A DNA stretch of 64,000 nucleotides from Isoetes taiwanensis. Its lineage: Eukaryota; Streptophyta; Lycopodiopsida; Isoetales; Isoetaceae. Position numbers and translations under genes: made by a program. This document shows positions 11,231 through 20,982 of this stretch, piece by piece (position 1 is the stretch's first letter; each line of letters begins with the position of its first letter). The notes under the pieces were generated by a model that searched no databases, was not told the DNA's origin, and was given only the letters and a program-made list of their open reading frames with translations. The stretch is taken from NCBI GenBank assembly GCA_021234155.1, contig JAJEKV010000001.1:18993382-19057381 (forward strand), written 5' to 3'.

Positions 11231-13357
11231 TATGTGCACGAACAACATCATGTATACCCTCGTAGTGCCGCGGGCTGAAAACAGCATGGATCAAACAACA
11301 AAGAGGTTCAAGGCGAGAGAATGATAAGATGGCTACGATCACATGAGGAGGAAAAAAGGAAGGCCTAATTCCTATAAGAGGATAAAACTCCATGGGTCAC
11401 CCAATGCAGGAAAAAAGATCACATGAAAAGAGTCTTGTTCGAGATAACTAAAGAATCGTGAACAAACTGAAAAGACAAGGAACTCAACAGTTTCTATGAG
11501 TGATTAACGCCAATGCAATGAATCTGTTATGAAGCAACGAGAGGGGTATGAAAAAACAAAGAAGGTCGAAGTCTGAGTCTGAAGTCGAAGGTGAGATTAA
11601 GGCCAAGGTAAAAGCGGTAATGGGGTCAAGTGCCGACGTCAAGGGGCAGTGCAAGGAGGTTAGCCATGCGGCAGAATGAGAAAAAGGAAAAACACACAAT
11701 GATGACATAGTGTTAGTAAGCTAGCCAGACCTATTGTCCGCAAGGAATGAGTTAAAGTTAGAGGGTGTCGACATATTAGCGCAAAGTCAATAAAAAGGTC
11801 AAGAAAAAAATGAGATGGACATCAATGGAAATCCCACGCAAAGAGGTTCGTAAGGTCTGTGAAATGGTTTGGAACAAAAATAGGAGAGCGAAGGTGAATA
11901 TTAAGGTAGCTAAGGTCCGGTTCATGCTAGCATAGTAGAAATGGGTGGTGATGAAACAAATCGAAGACATAAAAGACCAATCAAGCTTGGACAGCAAAGC
12001 TAAAGGGATATGGTAAGGAACGGGAATGGTTCATCGAAGGGGAGGTCGATCAAAAGGAGAACACATATAATATTTGAATTAAAGTATAGCAAACAATTGT
12101 TAAATACGCCACCAACTGAATCCAAAATTGAACAATGAAAAACCAGTGACATATTCTTAGTAAAGCAAGTCCATCAATGCTTGAAAAGAAACTGTCACAA
12201 GCAAGCCAATGGTATGGTATCCTGCTGGCAAAGCCCAAACGAGAATGTTTTCAATATAAATCTACGTAACAAAAAGCCCATGTAGTGTCGAACTATATAT
12301 ACTTCATATTCAAATAAAACTAAATATAAAATGCAAAATTATCAATTGCGGCATTAAAATGCAAAACTCCAGATCCATGATATCATATGATCAACATAAA
12401 CAATGGGATGGAGCTTAACGAAAATAACCATGGTGAAAAACAATAATAGCCTCAACATGTGGTGTTGTGCATGTTAGAACATGTTGCTAACTAGGTACAA
12501 CATTGGAACATCGGTCTAAAAAAGGAAAAGACATGAACCAATTTACAAGTCTAGGAATGCAAAATAGGCCATAACCCTCTAGGTGAAGTGACTTAAATAG
12601 CAAGAGCACCAATGCAAAAATAGGCCATATCCCTCGATGGTGAAGTAACTTAATTCTACGGGAATGATAACTTCGCAACATAGCATTGAAAAAAAAAAGA
12701 TACGTCTAGCAACAGAATTGACAAGCACAGGTTGGAAGTAGAAAAAACGCATCAAATTTGCAGCAGAAATAAGAAACCACATGACCATTGTGGAAAATTA
12801 GAGCACAATTCCTAGATAACAATTCAATTTCTCTAGATTGATACTATCATAGAACAAAGCTACAACCTTGTGAGATCTAGGCAATTGTTCTATAAAGCAA
12901 TCTCAAAGCATTGCAACTAACCATTAACCATGTTATGAAATATAATTCACTTAAGAAAACTTTACTGTAGCAAGTAATGGTTAGTCAATAATGAATTCCA
13001 TACAGATTAACACTTCGTGTCCAACAATGCTCTTCCTTGATGCCGGATTCCTGTATCCGATCAATCAATTTAGTTCTATCTGCTTGTATTTATTCTTATC
13101 AGCTTCGACGGTTTAGGAGACGGTTCTGCAGATCGGTCCGGGGTTTCTAATTTCAAGTTTTGTTTGCCTCCAAAACTTCTTCGATCATATCCATATTATA
13201 ATATGATAACCCAATGGTTCAATGTCTTAATGAATATGATGTCCCAAGGTTTACCTTTCAATCATACGACCCTTAGGTTAAATGTAAACACCTTAGTTGA
13301 ACCTTAGGTTATAAGTCTCTTCAGATCAAGGTAGCCTTGCACTCATAGTGCACCAAT
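11231..13357. other. Non-coding stretch with degraded duplications
   Basis: A short frame at 11549-11680 encodes a Glu/Lys-rich peptide (EVEGEIKAKVKAV). Related sequence with GGAGTGCAAGGAGATTAGCC recurs near 13990-14030, and AGATTGAGGTAGA recurs at about 11126 and 13727. A local duplication with AAATAGGCCATA lies at 12558-12655. No intact gene seen. Confidence 0.4.
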
Positions 13358-13849
13358 GTGCATGCAGAGCATTTGAGGTTTTTCCCAGCTCCAGCTGTGG
13401 CATTCTGCCTAAGCATATTATGCAATAACATATTTTTAACAACCATTGCAATGAAAAGTGTAAGACGAGAGTGCGTAGATAATACAATGAACTATACCCT
13501 AATCTCCAAAGATCCATTGGAGTATCTGCTGACAAAATGCAGAAGACAAAGAATGGTCAGGCGATACAAAATATACATGGAGAAAATAGAGAGGCCGGTG
13601 AAAATTAAAATACTACAAGAACTTCAAGATAACAAACTCAAGGCATTGATTGATTGGGTGGAGAACGAAGGAGTTGAAATAAACAAACGAAGTGAGAGAG
13701 GTAACACTTACCAGAATGGGAATGAGATTGAGGTAGAGGTGGTAGCCATGGGAGCGCAAAGTGAAGGGAATGTCAAGGAGATAAGTGAGATTGAAGGCAA
13801 ATCAGATTCCCTAACAAGGAGGTGCACAAGGGGCGAGGAATGCGCGTGA
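13358..13849 (+). CDS. Hypothetical protein, charged
   Basis: The ORF has no recognised domain. From about residue 33 (an internal Met) the protein is Lys/Arg/Glu-rich and probably helical, with ECVDNTMNYTL early and a repetitive acidic tail (EIEVEVVAMGAQSEGN, EISEIEGKSD). The tail resembles remnants at 11.1 kb and 11.55 kb, so it may be part of an old duplicated repeat-protein gene. The first 30 residues are hydrophobic and probably upstream DNA. It could equally be a chance ORF. Confidence 0.25.
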   Translation: MHAEHLRFFPAPAVAFCLSILCNNIFLTTIAMKSVRRECVDNTMNYTLISKDPLEYLLTKCRRQRMVRRYKIYMEKIERPVKIKILQELQDNKLKALIDWVENEGVEINKRSERGNTYQNGNEIEVEVVAMGAQSEGNVKEISEIEGKSDSLTRRCTRGEECA

Positions 13850-13889
13850 ACCAGAATGGGGGAGCGGAGGTAGAGAATAAGAGTAGGCA

Positions 13890-15468
13890 AGATGGGGTCA
13901 AGTCAGCAGAATAGAAGCGTGCAGGAATGTAGTTAATTAAGGACGGCTTGGAAAAATGGAAAGCCAATGGAAAAGAGGAGATGGAGGTCAAGAGTGCCAA
14001 GGTCGGGATGGAGTGCAAGGAGATTAGCCATATTGTATAAAAGAACAAACGAAAACACAATGACTAGATAAAGTAACATATTATCTAGATGTTGTTGTTT
14101 ATGCGAGTCGCAGAGCAAAAATGACATGTTTGCTAATCAAAGGTAACAAATGTATAGTCTTTCACACCTATGACTTTGAGCGTAGAAAATGGACAGAGGG
14201 ATTAAAGAAGATGATAGCAGGAAGGATAGGCCTGCAACATCCCCTCCAAGATGAAGACCAAATTTTCTGCAATAGACCTGCAAGTCCCCTTCTACTAAAG
14301 ACTATCTGGCAAAATCACAAATCCGCACCTTGCAACTAAGCCCTGGGTATAATTATTAAGCATCTGAAAAGCTTGAACAGACATAGCAAAATGCTCCGAT
14401 TAGCCATGGTATCTTCTGCGCCCAATCATCTGAATGAAATAGAAAAAGGAGAGACGTTAACGAAAAAATGACCAAAATGTTTCTTGCCATAAAAAATAGG
14501 GAAACGTACCATTCACGTTGAAATGCACTACTCAGATTGTTGAAACTCAAATTTAGAAGAAAAAGCATGGAACTTGAAGCTATACTTTGTGGAATTTTCA
14601 CCTTCTAACATCTTCCTGTTCAAATCCATAGCTTATAACTCCATCGTTGTCAATGGTCATAACTGCAGATCCTCCATTCCATACCCATAAACTGAAAATG
14701 GCTACGACGACACCCCAAAATGAAGCTCACAAAGAAGAAAAATGACGAATCCCTCAGTGGTACGAATTTCTCACAAAACAAATCAGGGCCGCATTCATGA
14801 GTATAGCGTAGCCGGATTGGGTGTACAAACTTCTAGTTTCTACAATCAACTGGCTTATACAGCAAAAGCTAACGAACACAGCAAGAAGATGCAAGAGCTT
14901 GGCGATGCTTGAAGAACACATAAAAAAAAAGGTTTGCCCCTTATTCTAAACCTAAGACTGACGTAATATACAACCAACTCTTGAAATCGCTGTCATAATC
15001 AAAGCGATATCCACTGCCTCCTAGAAATATGAAGAGAATCCGTCGTTTCAAAAAATATGAAGAGAATAAGCGCTCCTGACCTGCTCCATCGATTGAAAAG
15101 CCAAGACCTGAAGGAAGTAGGAAAAAAAATGCTTCAAGGGCTAAATCTTTTGCAGTGAAAGAGCTAAAGATTGGCGAACCAAACCTGGTCGAAGATGAAT
15201 GAGCATTCCAGATGGAACACTCACAGTGGCAGATCCATCATCGCCATTAAACTTTTGTTGCCGAAGTCAAGAGCAGAGGAAATTTAAGATTTGAGCTTTG
15301 AAAATGTACCGCAAAGGTCGGAATCGAGCAGGCGGACGAAAATTTGAAAATTGGCATCCCGCAAATGGGAAGGGAACGCCGCATACATCTGCACAGCGGC
15401 ATTCCAGCACAAAAACCAAGGCCATCCCATTTTAATAAAGAAGATTTTAGCATAAAGTAGTCAAAGAT
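13890..15468. other. Non-coding stretch
   Basis: Contains the diverged repeat of the 11.55-11.69 kb block (GATGGGGTCAAGT, then AAGGAGATTAGCCAT) at about 13890-14040. Otherwise no gene or clear repeat. Confidence 0.4.
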
Positions 15469-17508
15469 CTACATCATAGTTCTCATCATTTTTTTTGCTA
15501 GTCTCAGCACTTCTTTCTTTGTCGTTTGTTCCTTTGCTGGAGACTTATCTTTTGCCTCTGCTTTGTCCTCTGAAATGTTAGCTAAAGTTACTTCTTTAAG
15601 CTCTGCAAAGGTGGCCTCCTCGTCTAGTGAGCTCGAGAAAGGAGGCTGTATGGGTCCTGCAATTTCTGTAAGACCGCTGGAAACTCTAGAACGTTTGAAA
15701 ATTTTTGGCAGGCGGCAGTGTTGAAGTGCTCCATGGTTCTCTTCCCGTCAAAACTCCAGTAAGCAACATGAAGGTACTCCACCTTGCTGAGTAACCTTGG
15801 TCCTCCACCATGATAATTGATGTTCATTTTGTACCTAGTGAAATATTAGAAGTGATAGAAAAAACAAGAAAACAGTTCGAAAACTAGAAACAAAGTAATC
15901 CTATTCTGGAATACGAGACGTAATTGAAGAGATTGGTAACTATATTCCAGAATAAGACTTACCAGACCAGGTTTTCATATCCTGCCTGAATTGGAGAACC
16001 GAAGTGGTTTTTAAAAGCTGATTCTGCCAAGCCTGTCTGCATGCTGGAATGGAACACAACTAGATGCCAATGCTTAGATGTTGTGATCTGCTTGATGCCA
16101 TCAATGAACACATTGAACTCAGAAAATTTGAAGGGCTGGTCATCGTATCGGCTATCTTTAATCTTAAACCCATATGGAAGATCTGCAAGAACCAAAGTGA
16201 GTGACTGCCTTTTGTTGGCCTCGTCATATTTCAGACAACATTCAATGTCGCACGCCTCCTTAAGCTCCAAGGAGTACACTGGCTTCTTCAGGTCCTCACT
16301 ATATTTTTCCTTGAAAATAACGTATTCCCTGTGCATAAACCTGATCTTGTCGACAAAGCTCATCTTTAATTTGTACTTGTTGTCAGCATCGTGGGTGTTG
16401 ACAACGATTTTTGCTTCTTCATCGGTAAGACCACAGTAAACAGCACACAGGACAGAGAGGTACCTTGGGTTCTTCTTCTCTTTGTAGAGTTGCCTTCTTG
16501 CCTTGAAGCTGTGATTACCTCCCAAGACATAGTGTGTGTAGGTGTTTGCATTTTCCCTGTCATAGTCTTGGGGGGTTGTGCACTACTCCCTGTCAACAAG
16601 GACAACAATTGGGGCCACATGAGCATTTGGATTGCTCCTTATTCTGTCCTTCAGGTTCCTCAAGTGATCGGCGTAGATTTTTCGAACCTGAAGTGGCCGT
16701 TGACCAGCTTCATTCTTAGGGGGTAGCCTTATGCATGTGACAGGAAGATAGATCACCTCTTGTACAAATTTTTCTCTATTTATTACCTCCATTCTTTCAG
16801 AGGTCTTATCAAGTTTCTTTTCCTTTATTGCAATCCCCGGTGCCTTACCTTTTCCTTTTCTTTTCTTTGTGCTTTCCTCGGGGATCTCTACTATTTCAAG
16901 CTGATGTACTTTCCTCTTCTTTTGTTCCTTAGCAGCTATGGTGTCTCTTGACCTGCTACGTTTCTTGGGCTGCTCCTCTATTTCTTCCTCGGAGCTTCCG
17001 TCCTTTTCCTGCCCAGAAGTACTAGCAGAAGGAGATTCTTCAGCTGCTTCCTCATGCTCGGACTCATTAACAGGAAAATCCTCGCTCTGACTGGAACAAA
17101 CCTGCCTAATAATGAAAGCTAGGCTTTGTTTGTTCCAGTAATGGGAAATGTACTTGTACAATGCCTGTGGTTGCACACTGACGATTCTGATGCTTGCAAT
17201 GTCGACAACAATGTAGCCCTGGGAGGTCTTGAAAGATAGCCTCCCCACCTGACCTCCTTGCCCAGCAACCTCAGAAACATCTTTTATTGTCCCAAGGTTG
17301 ACAAACTCGGAGTCGGCGTAGCGTTTATTCTCAGGGCTTTTGCAAAGGTGAAGAAAAGTCAGTGTGCTGTACTTGCCGCCTGCACCTCTGGTTACGAACC
17401 ATTGTGTTTGAAAATTTTTGTAAACTGCAGGCTCATCTGTATCCCTAGTCTGCTTCATTGGATGTGGCCGTTGGACAATCTTAAGCACTTTCTTTGGTGC
17501 CTTCTTGC
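15469..17508 (-). pseudogene. ParB-like / DNA methyltransferase-like protein, copy 1
   Basis: Visible exons are 17508-15963 and 15834-15469. They are joined across a 128-bp intron with donor GTAAGT and acceptor ACTAG; the phase matches. Order of domains: an N-terminal domain (WFVTRGAGGKYSTLTFLHLC... QGYIVVDIASIRIV); an acidic then basic linker (ESEHEEAAEESPS, KKRSRSRD, KKRKGKGK) likely to hold nuclear signals; a ParB/sulfiredoxin-like domain with LPVTCIRLPP, IVVLVDRE and YVLGGNHSFKARRQL; then LVLADLPYGF, a motif IV-like (D/N)PPY variant; then FPAVLQKLQDPYS. In this frame the protein ends at 15624 before any FxGxG motif. A second frame to 15469 is Lys/Glu-rich and codon-like. One in-frame TAG (16583-16585) interrupts the ParB domain. 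The 5' exon lies beyond 17509 and was not found. Role inferred: binding and possibly methylating DNA. Confidence 0.6.
15902..15953. repeat. Two TATTC-YR-GAATA palindromes in the intron of copy 1
   Basis: TATTCTGGAATA (15902-15913) and TATTCCAGAATA (about 15942-15953) lie inside the 128-bp intron of the ParB/methyltransferase-like gene. A third copy, TATTCCAGAATA, lies at about 17564-17575, just upstream of the first visible exon. They are one-mismatch versions of the TATTCCGGAATA palindrome in the array at 17.7-18.7 kb. Confidence 0.85.
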
Positions 17509-17737
17509 CTGCCAGAGTAATATTTAAAACAACACTGTCACGAGTAGAAAAGGAACAAAAACTGTATTCCAGAATAAGAATTGCTAATTTGTGTGTTAAA
17601 TGCAAGCAAAAAGAAGAAAAAACAGCCAGAAAAAAGTTGCACAAGCATGCTTTTTCGTGTTCTAATTTAGCTAAAAAGTGATTTGTGTAGGCTAAAAACA
17701 ACAAAAAAAGACACTATTTTCCAAAAATCCGAGATAC

Positions 17738-18690
17738 ATATTCCGGAATACACTTTACCTTTCGTTGGACGGGCAAAGTGTATTCCAAAATACACTTTGG
17801 CCTTCTTGTGTGAGCAAAGTGTATTCCGGACGAAGGGCAAAGTGTATTCCGGAATACACTTTGCCTTTCATTTACACACTTTGCCCTTCAGACGAAAGGC
17901 AAAGTGTATTCCGGAATACACATTGCCTTTCGCCTGAAGGGCAAAGTGTATTCCGGAATACACTTTGCCCATACACTTTGCCCTTCAGGCGAAAGGAAAA
18001 GTGTATTCCGGAATACACTTTGCCTTTCGCCTGAAGGGCAAAGCATTAGAGATTGAGATCTCATTTCATCCCCATAAGAATCCTCCAATGGAATGGCTAC
18101 CCACTATTAACTGCAATTAATGCAGCACCAACAACTTCATTGCTGTTGTTTTTCCCCCATAACTTTTGATCCACTTGTCAAAATGTTGCGGCGTTTGTTG
18201 CATTAGATGCGGAATGAAAAGATCTTTCCAATGATATATGGTTATGATGTATTTCAATATGGTCATATGCGTTAATCTTAAAAAAATATGATTTTTTGCT
18301 TATTTCTTATATATTATATATCGTAAAAGATGTATGAATGGGTTATCACTAGATAGATCTTGTGAAGACGAACCCATTGCTACAAAAAGTTTTTGAATCG
18401 GAGTTCTGGATCAAAAGTTATAATGAAAAAAATGATACTACAGAAGTTAGTTGCAGCTGCATTAATTACAGGCTGCCACATAATACTGGAATGAGATATA
18501 CTAGAGCTCTTCTCTTATTGGACAGTTTAAAAAGCTGACATGGCATTTTAAGCATCCCTTAATGGGACAAAATGTGATCTCATTTTTCCTCTAATGTGTA
18601 TTCCGGAATACACTTTGCTCACACAAGAAGGCCAAAGTGTATTCTGGAATACACTTTGCCCTTTCAACCAAAGTGTATTTTGGAATACAC
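17738..18690. repeat. Foldback block with TTCCGGAA palindrome arrays at both ends
   Basis: The left part (17738-18048) has at least five copies of the perfect palindrome GTGTATTCCGGAATACAC, often extended by AAA/TTT and GC/GC to 26-28 bp. They are joined by GGGCAAA and TTCGCCTGAAGGGC spacers that are themselves inverted. The right part (18597-18690) has three more, two degenerate. Between them, inverted arms share ATTAGAG...GAGATC, AATTAATGCAGC and ACTTTTGATCCA at about 18050-18200 and 18395-18590. The whole block is roughly symmetrical and could fold into a cruciform. It lies between copy 1 (minus) and the acidic-protein gene (plus), where a shared promoter region would be expected. Confidence 0.85.
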
Positions 18691-19175
18691 TTTTGCCCCA
18701 CAAAAGTAAACTAAAACAGAGACAAAAGACATACTATGTACTTTACATGCTTACCTGTTCATAAAAGAAGGAGGTCAGCACTTACGTGGTTTTTTCCAAG
18801 AGGGTTTGGGGTGTTTTTTTTTACGATCCCAATTATCGACATAGTGTGACGTAGCATCTTGGTATTAAATTGTAGGGTTAATTCGAATCATATCAGTATT
18901 GATGTTTAGGTTAAACACAAATCATATAGGTTTTGGAAAAAGGTTAAAAAAGGAATATTTTGGATATTTATAGTATTATTGCATGGCTCAAATTTTGAGA
19001 CATGCACATAATGGCATGTAATGATGGTTGATAGGACTAGAATTCGAATCATTCCCGATTTCTACGTCTAATCTGGCCTATATCTCTTCAGGCCTAGTTT
19101 GGCGCCCATTCTCCGCCCATTCTCCGCCCAATCTTCGCAAGAATCCTTCGCCCAATTTTGCTAGAATCCTTCGCC
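18691..19175. promoter_or_regulatory. Upstream region of the acidic-protein gene
   Basis: No ORF of note. Contains a direct repeat of CCCATTCTCCGCCCA at about 19105-19130 and two copies of GAATCCTTCGCC directly before the start codon, probably 5' UTR. No TATA box can be fixed with confidence. Confidence 0.3.
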
Positions 19176-19566
19176 ATGAAGCGATCAACAAGGGAAGAGC
19201 TGGAAGTGTCCTCCAAGAGGCGCCTACTACGGTTGGAAGAGGTGTTCCCTCCACTTCCTACGTTTCTTGCTTTAAATTCTTCCGATTCCTCAGAGAATGA
19301 GGAATCAGAGGAACTTTCAGAGCAAAAGTTTATCACAGGTGTTCTTGAAGGCTGGGAAGGAGATTCTTCAGAAAATGAGTGGTCGACCGAAGAGGAAGAA
19401 GACGACGATGATGAAGAAGATGAAGAAGTTGAAGACAAATCCGCTGAATTCGAGGAGTTCATGGCGTTGCTAAATGGTAAATGCATGTTTACTTTGTTTT
19501 TTTAAGCATTTAACTAACAGTTATTTCTTCTTTTTTTCTGTTGCAGATGGGGAAGTAGAAGAATGA
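19176..19566 (+). CDS. Small acidic Ser/Glu-rich protein, two exons (copy 1)
   Basis: Exons 19176-19476 and 19547-19566 are joined by a 70-bp intron (GTAAAT...TTTTTTTCTGTTGCAG), giving about 106 residues. The start ATG gives a basic N-terminus (MKRSTREELEVSSKRR). It continues with a Ser/Glu-rich centre (SSDSSENEESEELSE), a Glu/Asp run (EEEEDDDDEEDEEVED) and the tail ALLNDGEVEE. A related gene with the same exon layout lies at 33.3-33.7 kb inside the 10-kb insertion. It is divergent from the ParB/methyltransferase-like gene copy 1 with the palindrome block between them. Such acidic proteins can be DNA mimics, histone-binding or activation-type factors; nothing here decides. Confidence 0.6.
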
Positions 19567-19790
19567 AATTTGTTAGGGCAGAGCACCTTTTTTTTTTTTG
19601 TCCTTTTTCTTAGCACTTGCCTCCAGGTTCTATCTTTTTCGAGGAACTGTACTCCGGACTTTTTTCTAACCCTATGACTGCAAGCCTCCGGGCTTTTTTC
19701 TTGTGAAGACTTGAAGCCTCCGGGCTCATTTAAATTTCCAAAAGGATGTTCTCATGTAAAGCCCTACAGGCATGAAAAATTTTGAATGTA
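19567..19790 (+). terminator. 3' region with repeated small hairpins and T-runs
   Basis: After the stop come AAGCCTCCGGGCTTTTTT (19680-19700), a second GAAGCCTCCGGGCTC (19712-19727), ACTCCGGACTTTTTT (19649-19664) and GCCCTACAGGC (19761-19771). Several have a GC stem, a 4-nt loop and a T-run. They resemble bacterial terminators in shape, but in a plant they are more likely 3' UTR repeats. The copy-2 gene has an equivalent series built on GGCCTTAGTGCC. Confidence 0.5.
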
Positions 19791-20140
19791 AAAAGTTTTC
19801 CTTCAAATTCCATTTGAATACCTAACTTGTTTTCTTGCTGTACCTGTTTTGGCGCTTATAGGATTTGTGTATATGATAAAGGCAGCTAGTGTAGGCAATT
19901 GTATGAATCGATTTGAATTGGATGAATGTAGGCAATTGTATGAATTGTATGAATGGATGTGAATTGTATGGAAATAGGCAATTTTATGATTGGTTGTTTG
20001 TAGTCCCAGAAGGACATGGACAGGTATGTATTAAGGATGGCTTGAAACAACCTGAATGTTTTAAATACATAAAATGCTGCACAGAAAATGACACAAGTCT
20101 TTGTAATTTTTAAATTAATTCACATGGTCATTAATTTTCT
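19791..20140. other. Non-coding stretch with TGTATGAATTG repeats
   Basis: Short tandem copies of GGCAATTGTATGAAT and variants at 19895-19985; no gene. Confidence 0.5.
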
Positions 20141-20259
20141 TTAAAAAGAAGTCATAATCTGATATTTTAAACTCAGCCAACTTACATCACAACTATTCTG
20201 ATACTGTAACCCAACGTAAAGAAAGTATAGCAATGCATAAACTTCACTAGTAATGACAA

Positions 20260-20891
20260 CTACTTTGGGAGTATACACAACAACACAGCTTCCGTTAGCA
20301 TTGGCTGGATCATTGCAGGGTCGGATACTGGATCGATTCCAAGCACTTGATTGTATACGTACAACAAGTGCTTGCAAGGCATGAATCCTCTTATCCTTTC
20401 CATGTGGATGAAATTCGGACAACTGCATTCTGGCTCTTCCTTAATGGATACAATGTATGTGCTATCTTCACGTTTGACTACATAGTGCACATGTTTATTT
20501 TTCAAGTAAGTCCTCTCTTGCACAGAATCCACCTTCATTCTCTTTGATTGCTCAAATCTGACCTTCGCCTCTACATTCATTTCCTTCCTGTAATTAACAA
20601 CCTTCCCTTTCCTTGTCATTTTTGTTCTGCTTTTTATAGAGCTAGCAGATCCTGCCATGGTGGATCTACGTGCTTGCATACTCGAGGCTGCATTGGCTGC
20701 AGTCAAGCTAGATTGTGATCTACCACCCAACAAGAAGCTCGCTGCTCCGAGTTTCTCAATCTCTTCATTGGTTAAATCAGTATCTTTATCAACAGGCCAC
20801 AATGGTGGTCTTTGTGGGGGACACACCAAAGACTTATCCGGAAACCATGTGCATTCAACAGTACTAGGACAAAACCACATCATTTGTGACT
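20260..20891 (-). CDS. SWIM zinc-finger protein (exon)
   Basis: The minus-strand frame from 20883 to 20260 encodes 207 residues with a clear SWIM finger near the C-terminus: CSCPNFIHMERIRGFMPCKH (CxC...CxH), followed by LLYVYNQVLG. Upstream parts are a segment with DKDTDLTNEEIEKLGAASF, a Ser/Ala-rich linker and a basic stretch (KSRTKMTRKGKVVNYRK). SWIM fingers occur in MULE transposases and in FHY3/FAR1-like proteins; no transposase core is visible here. The exon follows an acceptor-like CATTCCTAG at about 20892. The frame at 23009-23536 (minus) could be an upstream exon, with the pyrimidine tract in the intron. The exon's own 3' end (tail TEAVLLCILPK) may run into an intron. Confidence 0.6.
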
Positions 20892-20892
20892 A

Positions 20893-20925
20893 GGAATGGT
20901 GCCCAGCATTGCTGGGCATAAGCTG
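20893..20925. repeat. GCCCAGC-ATT-GCTGGGC hairpin repeat
   Basis: ATGGTGCCCAGCATTGCTGG followed by GCATA is nearly identical to 46926-46952 (ATGGTGCCCAGCGTTGCTGG); a degenerate version (ATGGTGCCCAGGGGCA) lies at about 47256. The stem is a perfect 7-bp inverted repeat. Confidence 0.75.
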
Positions 20926-20982
20926 AGAATCTATAAATAATATATTGTAGAACCCGAAAGAGCTCCATTATTAAAGCATTCA

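Noticed and set aside
8796-11393. Several minus-strand ORFs of 130-176 aa
   Set aside because: They run through hairpin arrays and segmental duplications, are hydrophobic with no domain, and are disrupted by the retrocopy.
16583-16585. Programmed stop-codon read-through
   Set aside because: The following context is TGC ACA, not a known plant read-through signal; mutation or error is simpler.
17738-18048. CRISPR-like array
   Set aside because: Repeats are palindromic and interrupted by inverted spacers that are also repeats; no unique spacers, no cas genes, eukaryotic context.
19649-19727. True rho-independent terminators from transferred bacterial DNA
   Set aside because: The neighbouring gene is spliced and the hairpins recur in series; nothing else is bacterial.
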